DNA of 64,000 bases, taken from contig CM064426.1 in assembly GCA_032690845.1 (NCBI GenBank), forward strand, positions 40,666,101-40,730,100, read 5' to 3'. Source of the DNA: Eleusine coracana subsp. coracana. Its lineage: Eukaryota > Streptophyta > Magnoliopsida > Poales > Poaceae. The notes beneath the pieces are model-generated. The model was not told where the DNA came from and searched no databases. It was given only the letters and a program-made list of their open reading frames with translations. Shown here piece after piece: positions 54,499-64,000 of the stretch. The stretch's first letter is position 1. Each line of letters opens with the position of its first letter. Position numbers and translations under genes: made by a program.

Positions 54499-56200
54499 TT
54501 GGTAGTCGTAAATTCCCTTTTTCGACTACCAATTTACATTAAAAAGGTGAATCTTAATTAATAAGGTAATGAAAATAATCTTTGTACTCATGAGTTCCAC
54601 AAGTTTTGGTGAAATATATAGTTGCAGTTGCTATAGGGTCAAAATATGCAAAAACATGTGAAAATACCATGTTGGCTGATCACGGCTATGAAACAGCCAC
54701 TTTCTGACAGCCGATAGGGTCGTTAACAGCCAGAATCAGCACCCGGTCAGGTCATCACCAAGTAAAATTGTCAATCGGCCGAATCATAAGTTATCATCAC
54801 CCGGTAGGGTAAATCAAGTGTTCAATCAATTCCCGGTCCTACAACAATACGACCTAGGATCACCGGTCGATTTAGAACTTCACCCCCTCTCCCTATCAAC
54901 ATGCAAACACCATCACGATGAAGCCATTTCTTAACTCCGATCCAAAAGATTTTCAAAGAGACAAAGGAAGGAGGTTGACACAAGGCCTAACTAGGAGAAG
55001 GGAATGACAACTAGGCCACAAGGCCAAAGGGCTACCGCTCAAAAATAGGCTGCCGCCTGGCCGGCCATGCCGCCTGGTGAGTTGTGCTGCCCGACGAGTT
55101 GTGCCGCCCGGTGGACTTTGCCAGCCAGCGGTCTTGCCACATGGGGTTGCTGGCCCATGCGGCCCATGAAGCCTACCGGCTAAAAAAAAGAGTTAGTGGA
55201 GACCGACCCAACAACCGCCTTTGGTACACAATCCTAGCCATCAGGACAAGGTCGATCGGGAAACCGACATGTTCCAAGGGCCGCCCGGCCCGGGCTGCCG
55301 CCCGGTGGTGCATGCCGCCCGGCCTTGACCGCCGCCTGGCGGACCGACTTTGGCCTACCGACCCACCTTCACCTAGATGTACCCCTTGCCCATTGCCACC
55401 TATAAATAAAAGGGGAATTCGACATAAAAGATCAACAATCGAAGAGGAGAACAACAAGCGCCACGCTGTAGAAATGTAATAGAATTGGGAGTGAGAGTGA
55501 GTGGTAGAAGTTCGGGAGGGGGACGGGAATGTCAGCTCCTTCCTCACCTTGTGCCTCGGGGATGATTCTCCACCAAGAGTAGAGTCCCCGTCTTTCGAAC
55601 GGGCAACATGTAGACATTCTTTTGTTCATTTTTTAATCATTGAAGCTTTCTTTATTTATATCTTGTTTATGGGTTCTTAGTCCATGTTAGATAAAGTCTT
55701 TTATTTTATTTGACTATGGTTACTTTGCCTCTAGTTAACAAGGTTAGGGTAGTAATTGTAAGTGTATATGTGGTGTATACACTTAGAATTATCTAAGTTT
55801 GCTCCCAACCCCACGGGGAGTGTGGTCGGTAGTTAGGTGGTGACATTGAGCTATCCTCTATATTCCACCATGTTCGTGTTGGGCTCGTAGGTGTTGATGG
55901 TAGTTTTAGCCAAGATCTCTTCTCATCCCTTTCCGTACCTCAGATGACTATGCCCCAAAGTAAACAAGAATAAATATTAGAGTCTAATGATTATTTGGAT
56001 ATAAGTTGTCACATGAACCCAAGGCTGGAGGACCCTCACAAACCGTTGTTATCCTTCTCTTTTGTTCAATAGAATTGGATTAGGATAGAATTTCACTTCT
56101 CATTACCCATGGATTTGATACCTTGGAATACTCCCGGGTGAAGGCTACATCGCCATCTGCACGCTTGCAAATTTTTCTATTAGGCATAAGGATTGCCAAC
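54499..56200 (+). repeat. Athila-like LTR (about 1.7 kb)
   Basis: The start TTGGTAGTCG is mirrored 26 bp later by CGACTACCAA, a hairpin. TATAAATAAAAGG at 55401 is a good TATA box. The 3' part has GATACCTTGGAATACTCCCG and GCACGCTTGC (about 56120-56170), as in Athila LTR ends. The exact right end (about 56190-56210) is unclear because no PBS follows. Confidence 0.6.
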
Positions 56201-57085
56201 AAACAACAAACACCCAATGCCATCCATTGAGATTGTCAAATTAATAGAGGAATGCAGCGCCGCTATCTTGAACTCTCTGCTAAAAAAGAAGCGAGATCCA
56301 GGATGCCCAACCATACCATGTTCCATTGGGATGCAGCATTTCAACAATGCCCTCTGTGATTTGGGGGCAAGCATGAGTATCATGCCAAAGGTAGCGTATG
56401 ACAAACTTAATGTCAATTCATTATCCCTCACAACAATGTACTTGCAGCTCATCAACCAATCGATCCGCTACTCAGCGGGCATTGCGGAGGACGTACCCGT
56501 GAAGATAAGGATCTGTCTTTTCCTATCGACTTTGTGGTTCTAGATATGGAGGCCTATGTGAAGACGTCTCTTATACTAGGAAGGCTGTTCCTTAGTACCG
56601 CAAATGCCAACATTGACGTTGGGGCTAAAGAAATACACCTTAACATTAATAAGAACAAAGAGAAGTTTGCCTTCAAGCCCCGAACGGAACAATGCAATCA
56701 GGTACACATTTTTATGGTAAAAATCCTAACACGGTGCAGAAAATTGAGGTATACCCAATGTCACAAAAATTGGGTGCTCCGGTGGTAAAAGTCGAGGGTG
56801 CACCACCGCTGCCCAACAAGAGGAACAAGCCACAAGAAGTAAAGAAAAAGGTCGCCGCCAAACCCAAGAAAATCAAACAAGTATGGCGGAAGAAGGAAGT
56901 TGCACCAACTGTGGAGAATTTTCCATCCACGAAAGGCACCGTGAAAGACTAAACATGGAGGACGTCTTGTTCGAGACGAAAAATCCGGACCCTTGTCGGA
57001 AGGTAACCGATATTTATACCCCCATTCTCTTGTACATACCACTAAATTATGTTGTCTCGGCCAAATTTCCCGGTCGGGAGATCAA
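56193..57085 (+). pseudogene. Athila-like protease fragment
   Basis: The aspartic protease shows CDLGASMSIMPKVAYDKL (about 56355-56410) preceded by RDPGCPTIPCSIG, as in Athila Gag-Pro. After a shift near 56525, VLDMEAYVKTSLILGRLFLS carries the C-terminal motif. A Lys-rich linker follows (KKKVAAKPKKIKQVWRKKE, about 56840-56900). Gag upstream and RT downstream are both absent. The PBS-to-protease segment was deleted, so the LTR joins almost directly to this fragment. The right edge is disturbed by the solo LTR at 57086. Confidence 0.75.
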
Positions 57086-60050
57086 TGTCACATCCCAAAA
57101 TTTCCCATTTTAGAATGTGAACCGCTTTCAAACAATTTATTTGGATTTCTCAAATTTTGAAACTATTTATAGGAAACCTTGCAAATTAACAAAGATTATA
57201 TTAGGTTTAAGAAATTGTTCTATATCACAAAAGTTTTTAGTTTTGAACCAAAACCTTTTTAGATAAGTAAAATCTTTTTATTTTATTTTATTTCAATATT
57301 TTGTCATTTTTTTATTCCATGACAATTTAAGAAAATTGAAATCCTTTCAATCAAATTTTATAAATGTACATTCTGTTTTAAAATGGGGCTCAACTATCTA
57401 TGTCTCCTTGACTCACGTATATGCATTGTCGAACACCGACTTCCAAACCTATTTCATCACATTGTATCTTTGTTCCTCAAATGTTTCACCCTACACGCCG
57501 TTGGTGTATCTATACTCATTTTCATCCTCATTCATTTCACCTACCGCATCGATGTACCTAGACATAATACCTTCCATATTTGCACAACATTCCATAAAAC
57601 CTTCTATGGAAATAAACCCACCTTCCATAGTCATCTCTATGGAAAGAAATCCCTCCTTCCATAAACACTAATGTGGAAAGAAACTCCATCTACCATAAAC
57701 ACTTAAAAGTAAGGAACAAGAGAATAAATTGTCATCAATAATGCATTTATTCCTCATAAATCTCCTTCCATATTCTTCCCCCACCTGCCCCCACTCCTCC
57801 TATATATACTACAACCCCTCCCACGTCCTCCCCACCCCCCTCAAACCCTCACCATGCCGCAAGGCTACCGCCACGCCACCCTGCCCTCGTGTCCAGCAAT
57901 AGTTCTGCCAGTTGGCTTTGGCGTTCCCGGTGATCCACCCATCCAAATGGTGCCAAATTTTACATTGTGGTGCGCCCAGATGTCCTATACATCATATCCA
58001 AAATTCAGCACTATTGGACGTGATATGCCTCCAGGATCTGCATCGCAACGTCAGCTGCTCCCTGATCTGGGCGAATCCAGCATGCACGACGGTAAAACGA
58101 TCACCTTTTCTACCAATTCAGAGATGTTCTTGATACCACCGCCACTCCTAATTGTGTTTCAGGGTCTTGTGATCACCTCCACCAAAGGGTTCTCCAAGAA
58201 CAGCCCTGGTGATATCAGGAACGCGATCTGTGCGTCATCTGCTGCTGGATGACCTCCTCATGATGCAGCCAATCGATCTCCAATATAGTTAATTTATGAT
58301 CCAATTCACCTTGCGTTTGACATGTCCCACACCAATAGGAAGATTTCTGTTCAAACAATTCCTTTATAACCAGAGCCAATCATTAGGAACACGCACATAT
58401 GTTTTGCACTATCTGTGTGCAGCCGCAATCCTTGCAGCTTTAACCTTGTGTATCTTGTGATCCACAACCCCGATCTAGATGATTCTTCCACCTATATTAT
58501 TATATCCAAATAAACTATCTAATTGCAACCTTTGTCAAACCATATCCAATTGTCCCATACCTTGCATTGTGTATTTATTGTGTGTATGCTTTGTATGTCT
58601 TGCGCAAATAGGAATTTTACGCACGGGAATCGTACGAGGATGAAGATCAAGTTATGTTATCACTGAGCAGCAACATCTAATATAAGGCAAGTGTCCTTGA
58701 TGCATCTTGTACCTATTACAATAATTATCGTAGAACTGCATGCTTGTGTCAATTGATTGGGAACCTATTGTTAGGGTTTTCCTAGTATTGTTTTACCCTT
58801 TTTCCTTGTCGCGTTGGACTAGTTGGTGGGTTCATTATGGGTAGGTAATGCTTAGGTTGCTTTATGGGATATTGGGTTAAATAAATCATGATCAATGAAT
58901 TATATCACTTCGTGATTGGAATGATAAACTATGTTAGCAACATGGCCTAGGACTTAAGATTTGGGTGATCGGTATGGGGACTGTGCAGCGGTTTCCGGCA
59001 GTCCGGGGACTATGCAGGGGTTCACCGGTAGTCCCCTGGTTTGTTTATCACCTAAATCACATTAATAACCGGTTCTTGGAGCGGCAACCCATGTGAACCA
59101 TACAACAACGAACCAAGTTATGGGCGCGGCCTGGCATAGTATGCGGTGGAGACCGGTTGGTGCGTGTGAAGACGGAGGGACTATGTAGGGGTTCACCGGT
59201 AGTCCCAAGGGGAGGTGTGGTTAAGGGACGAGGTCCTAGAACCATCTGGCTCAAGAGGGGGCCTCTCGGGTAAAGGGTTTACTTCCCGATGGGTGAAACC
59301 ACAGTGGGCACGTACAAGCTAGAGGAAGCCATTGAAATGCCTTGAAGTGATCTCCTGGCCACACACCATAGGAAGTGTGCATGTGCTTGGCCGGCACGGC
59401 GGGATGGAGAGTTAGTCACCTGGAAACAGGGGATGAAATCGCTTCTCGTGGGGAATGTGTACAACCTCTGCAGAGTGAAAACTGTCATGATAGTCATGCT
59501 CACGGTCAAGAGCGGCATGGATCCTCACAAGATTAATTGGGTGTGGTTTGGAATGGTTGGGATGGTTGGATGGTTTGGACTTGGCTTGGATAGTACCTTG
59601 TGGATTGAGGGTTGGGATGACCCCACCTAGTAATTAGGCTGCTTAGGAAATTAAAAGCTCATGAAATAATCCCCATTAAGCCTTCCTTGACTTAGCCCCA
59701 TGTCATATTTTCCCCCACTTGCTGAGTACGACACGTACTCACCCTTGCTATACCATATTGCTGCTCAGCTACAGGAGAATGAAGGTACAACTATGAAGAC
59801 AATGGAGAAGAGCTCTAGGCCTGCGGTCTTCCGGTCGACTTCCTGTGGGAACTGAAGGACACCAACGCATAGTTATTCCGCTGCAATGTAATCTTTTTCT
59901 TTTGACCTACGGGTCACCTTTGTAATAATTTTATCGATTTAATAAAGATATTGTTTTTTTATCATAATAATTGTCCTGTGTGCACGAAAACTTGATCCTG
60001 GGCACGCATACAGATGCACTCGGTTTCGGTTGTTCGAACCGGGTGTGACA
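57086..60050 (+). repeat. Solo LTR of a Tekay-type element (2965 bp)
   Basis: Starts TGTCACATCCC and ends CCGGGTGTGACA, good terminal inversions. It is flanked by ATCAA (57081-57085) and GTCAA (60051-60055), a 5-bp duplication with one transition. TATATATAC near 57800 is a likely TATA box, and AATAAAG near 59940 may be a polyadenylation signal. No internal sequence remains. The open frame 57854-58252 has no domain. It is almost the same length as the element A LTR (about 2.97 kb). Confidence 0.8.
58974..59215 (+). repeat. Repeated GGGGTTCACCGGTAGTCCC phrase in the solo LTR
   Basis: Three related copies: 58978-59005 (CGGTTTCCGGCAGTCC), 59007-59036 and 59178-59205. All are preceded by GGACTATG or GGACTGTG. 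Confidence 0.75.
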
Positions 60051-60371
60051 GTCAATTTTCATCAAAAATGACTATCTGGGTGATGATCTAGGACTAATCC
60101 GGCCAGTCATATTTCAGCACCCGGGAGGTCATTTTTCATTAAAAACGACCACTCGGCTGGGTAACTTTTGTGCCGCCCAGATTCTAACCCGGGCAGCCAT
60201 ATTTTAGCACCCAGGAGGTCATTTTTTCATGAAAACGACCACCCAGCTGGGTAATTTTGTGTCACCCGGCCAGTCAGTTTTTAGCACCCAGGAGGTCATT
60301 TTTTCGTGAAAATTGACCACCGGGCTGGGTGATTTTTGTGCCGCCCAGCAGGAGCTGCCACCCGACCATAC
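60051..60371 (+). repeat. Tandem repeat, four units of 77/90/77/77 bp
   Basis: Units start at 60051, 60128, 60218 and 60295 with GTCA(A/T)TTTT and end with AGCACCC(A/G)GGAG. Each contains an inverted AAA-AACGACC part and a GCTGGGT phrase. The second unit has 13 extra bases. The start of the first unit is the target site of the solo LTR. Confidence 0.85.
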
Positions 60372-60831
60372 TTTTTCTTGGATTCCATGCTCTTGTGATG
60401 CAGGAATAATGGCCATGAGTGGAGGAGGTGTGGTCAGTGCTTCCTTTGTGAAAATTGTCACCTAGACCCCACTTTGAGTAAAAGTAAATGAAGGAGAGCC
60501 ACACAAGTCACATCACTCTTTCACTACCCATACTCACATGCCATCCTACTCGCCTAGGCTCTATGAATTGCAGGGCACTCATTGCAAATATCTAAGTTTA
60601 GCCATCCCATCACTCTCTTCTTTCTCCCTTCATTTCCAACAAAGTTCTGGCCAAAGTAAGCAAGTGGATCACATGGTGCATGGATCTAGCCCTCTACCAT
60701 CACCACCAAAGCAATAATGCAGCAAATGGGAGGACGAAGACTTGCCGCCCAGCATGGGATGTTGCCCCCCTGGCCTCCTCTCGAGCCTATAAATACCAAG
60801 GCTCATTCTCCAAACTGTTCACCCCTCAACC
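60372..60831 (+). other. Possible Athila LTR fragment with TATA box
   Basis: No gene. GCCTATAAATACCAAGG (about 60787) is a strong TATA box, and GCCGCCCAG phrases resemble the Athila LTR near 55030-55340. It is cut by the copia LTR at 60832. Confidence 0.4.
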
Positions 60832-61800
60832 TGTTAAGTAATTAGGCATTTTCATGTTCAATTTAATCCATATTAATCACATAGCAAGCAGCATGCAGTT
60901 GATGACAGTATTGAAAACAGTAGGATTCCTAGTTAAGATCTCAACAAATCTGGTAATCGCGAAGAGTGTTAGGATGTACCCTATGGAGGGACCAGTGCCA
61001 GGGGCACCGCAGGCTCCATTAGCACTAGTCATGGTATGTTGCTTGAAGTAGTCAATCTTAGTTGTTGTAGGAAGAACATCGACGTCGTGCAGTCCCTCAT
61101 ACAGCTTCTGGGGTGCGCGCGCTAGGAAGACGTGAGCAGTCGCACCGTTAAACGCTGCCCAAAAACCAGATTGCCTGCACCACCCGAGAAGGTGTCGCCA
61201 TGCGAGAGAGGTTCTGGATGCCTGCTCTCCCGAGGGTCCATGCGCGCGGATCGCCGGGACGGGGAAGACAAGGAAAGCAACTCGAGAGGAAAGTGTTTTC
61301 ACGAATTGGGCAAGTCGGGACATGGCCGGGGAATGCTTATATAGCGGTCACTGGTTAATAGAAATAATGGCTCCACAATCAACACCGTAACAAAAGGAGT
61401 AAATGAGAGTTATCCTTTGCATAACAGAAGCATTAATCACGACCGTTTCCAAAATTAAAATGTGCCCAGCCTACCTGCTTGCCATGTCATGTCATGTCAC
61501 ATCATGACACGAAATGACATGACACGCATGCCTCGCCTCGCCTCGCCACGTCACTCATGCCCGCCCGCCCCGGCACGGCACTGCTCGGCTTGGTGGCGGT
61601 GGTGGCGTGCGCGCGTGTGTGGTTTGCCCTTGTCCTATCTCAACTTCTCTAGGGAATATGCTGGTATTCCATCTAGTAAGTTGGGGTAGTTAATGATAGG
61701 AATCCCACATGGGACTAAATCAATATAGCATTAAATATGGGCCTAGACTATTATAATTAATAGGATTAATATGGGCTTCAATGGCCCATAATATCCAACA
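60832..61800 (-). repeat. Copia 3' LTR (969 bp)
   Basis: On the minus strand it starts TGTTGGATATTATGGG and ends AATTACTTAACA. CTATATAAGC near 61340 is the TATA box (minus strand). An 11-bp perfect inverted repeat lies at 61485-61495 and 61514-61524. The minus frame 61323-60877 has no domain and is treated as chance. Confidence 0.82.
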
Positions 61801-61812
61801 ATCCCCACCAAG
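61801..61812 (-). other. Copia polypurine tract
   Basis: The minus strand reads CTTGGTGGGGAT immediately before TGTTGGATATT. Confidence 0.8.
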
Positions 61813-62340
61813 TCTAGTGCTCACAGAAAATGCTCTCAGGAAGCTTCCTCTCGTTTGATATATCAGTGTTTCGATAGAGACTGTTAAGTTGAATTTCCAC
61901 TTGGAACAGAGGTTACACATTCTCACAACTGAACAATGGATTAAGCCTTGAATCGACAGTATTGTGCAAAAAAAGGTTTCACCAAAACCCTTTACTGTTA
62001 CAAGGTGAGTCTGACTGCTAGTCACAGTCCGTGAGATGGTGGGAATCTCTAAATACTCATGAAAGGGCCAGTATTATGACTTATATGCTCCAACCAGAGG
62101 GGATGCTTATATAGGTGTATTCCTCAGGAGATATCTTGTAGGATGATATCTCTACTTCACATAAGCCATTGGAACACATTAAGGTAAGACCAGCCTACCG
62201 TACAGTATAGGAAAGAAGTGCACCTGAGGTGGACCAATAAGGGGTCTTTCCTCTTGGACTAGTTCCAGCTTGTTTCGCCATTCCACTTCCTAGGATCTCC
62301 GATCACATGGAATGGCTTTCTACTAAAACAATCCATCACG
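61813..62340 (-). other. Copia 3' non-coding region
   Basis: About 530 bp between the end of RNase H and the polypurine tract. No gene is seen on either strand. Confidence 0.6.
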
Positions 62341-62772
62341 TGGGTCTCACGCCCATCTCACTCGATGCACTATCTATCATGTTATGTGATAGTCCCTTTG
62401 TAAATTGATCTGCCAGATTTTTAGACGTGTGGACATAATCCAATACTAATACTCTGGAGTTTCTCATCTTTCTGACAGATTTCAACCGCCTTTTTACATG
62501 CCTAGATGACTTCATGTTATCCTTAGAACTGTTTACCTTGACTATCACAGTCTGGTTGTCATAGCCGGTATTGGTTTTTCAACCACCGGTAAATCTATAA
62601 GGAAGTCACGAAGTCACTTAGCCTCAATGCTGGCGGTGTCTAATGCTGTTGATTCTGCTTCCATGGTAGACCTCGTTAAGATGGTCTTCTTGCAAGACTT
62701 CCAGGAAATAGCACCACCTCCGAGTAGAAACATAAAACCACTTGTGGCATACATCTCATTAGCATCAGATAT
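62336..62772 (-). pseudogene. Copia RNase H
   Basis: The C-terminal part reads MIVKVNSSKDNMKSSRHVKR, then YVHTSKNLADQFTKGLS, the usual end of copia RNase H, with the stop at 62336. Upstream (62550-62772) the frame is broken, but the region corresponding to the central RNase H (minus-strand text for SWKSCKKTIL and STMEAE) is recognisable around 62650-62720. It follows RT as in all copia elements. Confidence 0.8.
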
Positions 62773-63540
62773 CTAGTTGGCATCACAGTAACCTTTTAGT
62801 ACCCTTGGATACCCGTTATAGTGAATGCCATAGCTCATTGTACCCTTTAGGTAACGCATTACTCTCTCAAGAGCACGCCAATGATCATCTCTCGGGTTTG
62901 ATACAAACTGGCTCAATTTGCTCATAGCAAAAGAGATGTCAGGCCTCGTAGTGTTAGCTAAATACATGAGTGAACCTATGATTTGGGAGTATCTTAGTTG
63001 ATCCCTTGCTATTCTCTGATTTTTCCTCAATAGCACACTAGGGTCATAAGGGCTTGGAGCAGATTGACAGTCGCTAAACCCGCAGCGACTCAAGACCTTC
63101 TCTACATAATAGGACTGCACCAGTGTGACACCACCATTACCTTCTCTAATCAGCTTGATGTTAAGTATAACATCAGCTTCTCCCAAATCCTTCATCTCAA
63201 AATTATTAGATAGAAAATCTTTTACCTCCTTAATCACATTAAGGTTGGTCCCAAAGATTAAAATGTCATCAACATAGAAAACAAGATAACTTCCTCACCC
63301 CCACCATGCCGATAATATAGACATTTGTCAGCTTCATTCATAGCAAAGTCGGCCGATATCAAATTTCTTTCGAACTTCTCGTGCCATTGCTTAGGTGCCT
63401 GTTTTAGGCCGTATAGGGATTTCAGCAATTTGCACACAAGTCCCTTTTGACCATCAATTACAAACCCATCGGGTTGATCCATATAGATCTCCTCCTCTAA
63501 CTCTTTGTGTAGGAAAGTTGTCTTAACGTCTATCTAGTGG
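62773..63540 (-). pseudogene. Copia reverse transcriptase, C-terminal part
   Basis: LYGLKQAPKQWHEKFE and NEADKCLYYRHGGGEEVIL are at about 63430-63290. A 1-bp loss or gain near 63280 shifts the frame just before the palm motif, which reads FYVDDILIFGT in the other frame (about 63278-63245). FEMKDLGEADVILNIKLI, LMYLANTTRPDISFAMSKLS and RYLKGTMSYGIHY follow (63190-62800). The catalytic Asp pair is present. The frame breaks again at 63483-63578, where a stop replaces part of the thumb-proximal sequence. Confidence 0.88.
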
Positions 63541-64000
63541 ACAAGAAGACCATGTGAGGCAGCCAGGGAAAGTAATACTCAAATTGTGGTCAAATGAGCG
63601 ACAGGTGAATAGGTGTCGAAATAATCTTCACCTTTCTTTTGTGAATATCCCTTTACCACAAGCCTTGCCTTGTACCGTTCGATAGTACCATCAGGCCTCA
63701 ACTTCTTCTTAAACACCCATTTGCATCCTATAGGTTTGTAACCATAAGGACACTCAACGACTTCCCAAGTACCATTGGACATAATTGAATCCATCTCGCT
63801 CCTTACTACTTCCTTCCACGGGTCAGCATGAGGAGAGGAATATGCCTCCTCAATGGTACCGGGTGTGTCATCCACAAGGTACACAATGAAGTCATCTCCA
63901 AAGGATTTTGCAATCCTCTGTCTCTTACTCTTTCAAGTGACTGCATTGTCATCCTTCTCAAGATTTTTCACAAGGGGTTCCTCATTGTGGATAACCGGTG
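63541..64000 (-). pseudogene. Copia RT N-terminal part (runs off window)
   Basis: SEMDSIMSNGTWEVVECPYG, CKWVFKKKLRPDGTIERYKA and GEDYFDTYSPVAHLTTI are classic copia RT openings (63815-63580). FIVYLVDDTPGTIEEA precedes them. A TGA near 63934 (CGA expected before KSKRQRIAKSF) interrupts the linker to integrase. The remainder lies right of the window. Confidence 0.88.

Larger units (their letters stand above)
60832..64000 (-). mobile_element. Ty1/copia element, minus strand, 3' half
   Basis: The 3' LTR, polypurine tract, RNase H and RT are in the window; integrase, gag and 5' LTR lie beyond the right edge. RT lies after integrase in copia order. The RT/RNase H text is of a type very common in grasses (probably Tork lineage). 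CAACC at 60827-60831 should be the target duplication; its partner is outside. Confidence 0.85.

Noticed and set aside
57854..58252. 132-codon frame in the solo LTR.
   Set aside because: No domain. It lies just after the LTR TATA box, so it is probably leader sequence.
60051..60371. CRISPR-like array.
   Set aside because: Four head-to-tail units of a tandem repeat without unique spacers, in plant DNA.
60877..61323. 148-codon minus-strand frame in the copia LTR.
   Set aside because: It lies wholly in the LTR between TATA box and LTR end, with no known domain. Probably chance in a GC-rich stretch.

Overview
The window is plant nuclear DNA, most likely from a grass (Poaceae). This is an inference from its content: Ty3/gypsy Tekay, CRM-like, Tat and Athila lineages plus a Ty1/copia element of a type very common in grass genomes, nested in one another. 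I found no host gene, tRNA, rRNA, CRISPR array or operon. Almost all of the coding sequence belongs to decayed LTR retrotransposons, so the coding entries are given as pseudogenes.

Layout, left to right. (1) 1-9243: the 3' half of a Tekay chromovirus (element A: gag, protease, RT, RNase H, integrase, chromodomain, 3' LTR). Its LTR is interrupted by a minus-strand, truncated CRM-like element (B, 6248-8647). (2) 9245-23547: a Tat element (X). It is interrupted by a CRM-like element (C, 13785-21015) in an odd rearranged form: 834 bp of X pol lies both between C's 5' LTR and C's gag and again after C's 3' LTR. (3) 23548-24308: a minus-strand LTR (D) whose start matches CRM-like LTRs. (4) about 24.3-29.57 kb: the 3' part of another Tat element (Z), with an antisense ORF, a polypurine tract and an LTR. 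(5) 29572-52817: a Tat element (Y) interrupted in gag by a complete 15.1 kb Tekay element (T2, 30575-45672). T2 has 5 bp target-site duplications (AATTA), LTRs of about 3.8 kb, a tRNA-iMet primer binding site and two extra ORFs before gag. (6) 52.8-57.1 kb: remnants of an Athila element, with an LTR fused directly to a protease fragment. (7) 57086-60050: a solo Tekay-type LTR inserted in a 77-bp tandem repeat. (8) 60832-64000: the 3' end of a minus-strand copia element that runs off the window.

The intact elements would have worked as self-copying units: LTR promoter, tRNA-primed reverse transcription from the PBS, second-strand priming at the polypurine tract, and integrase-mediated insertion giving 5-bp duplications. 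All are now broken by stop codons and frameshifts. Most stops look like C-to-T or G-to-A changes (CAG to TAG, CGA to TGA, TGG to TAG), as expected from long-term cytosine methylation.

The two items most worth following are T2's two extra coiled-coil ORFs, each starting at or next to a splice-acceptor-like sequence just as gag does, and the C/X rearrangement.
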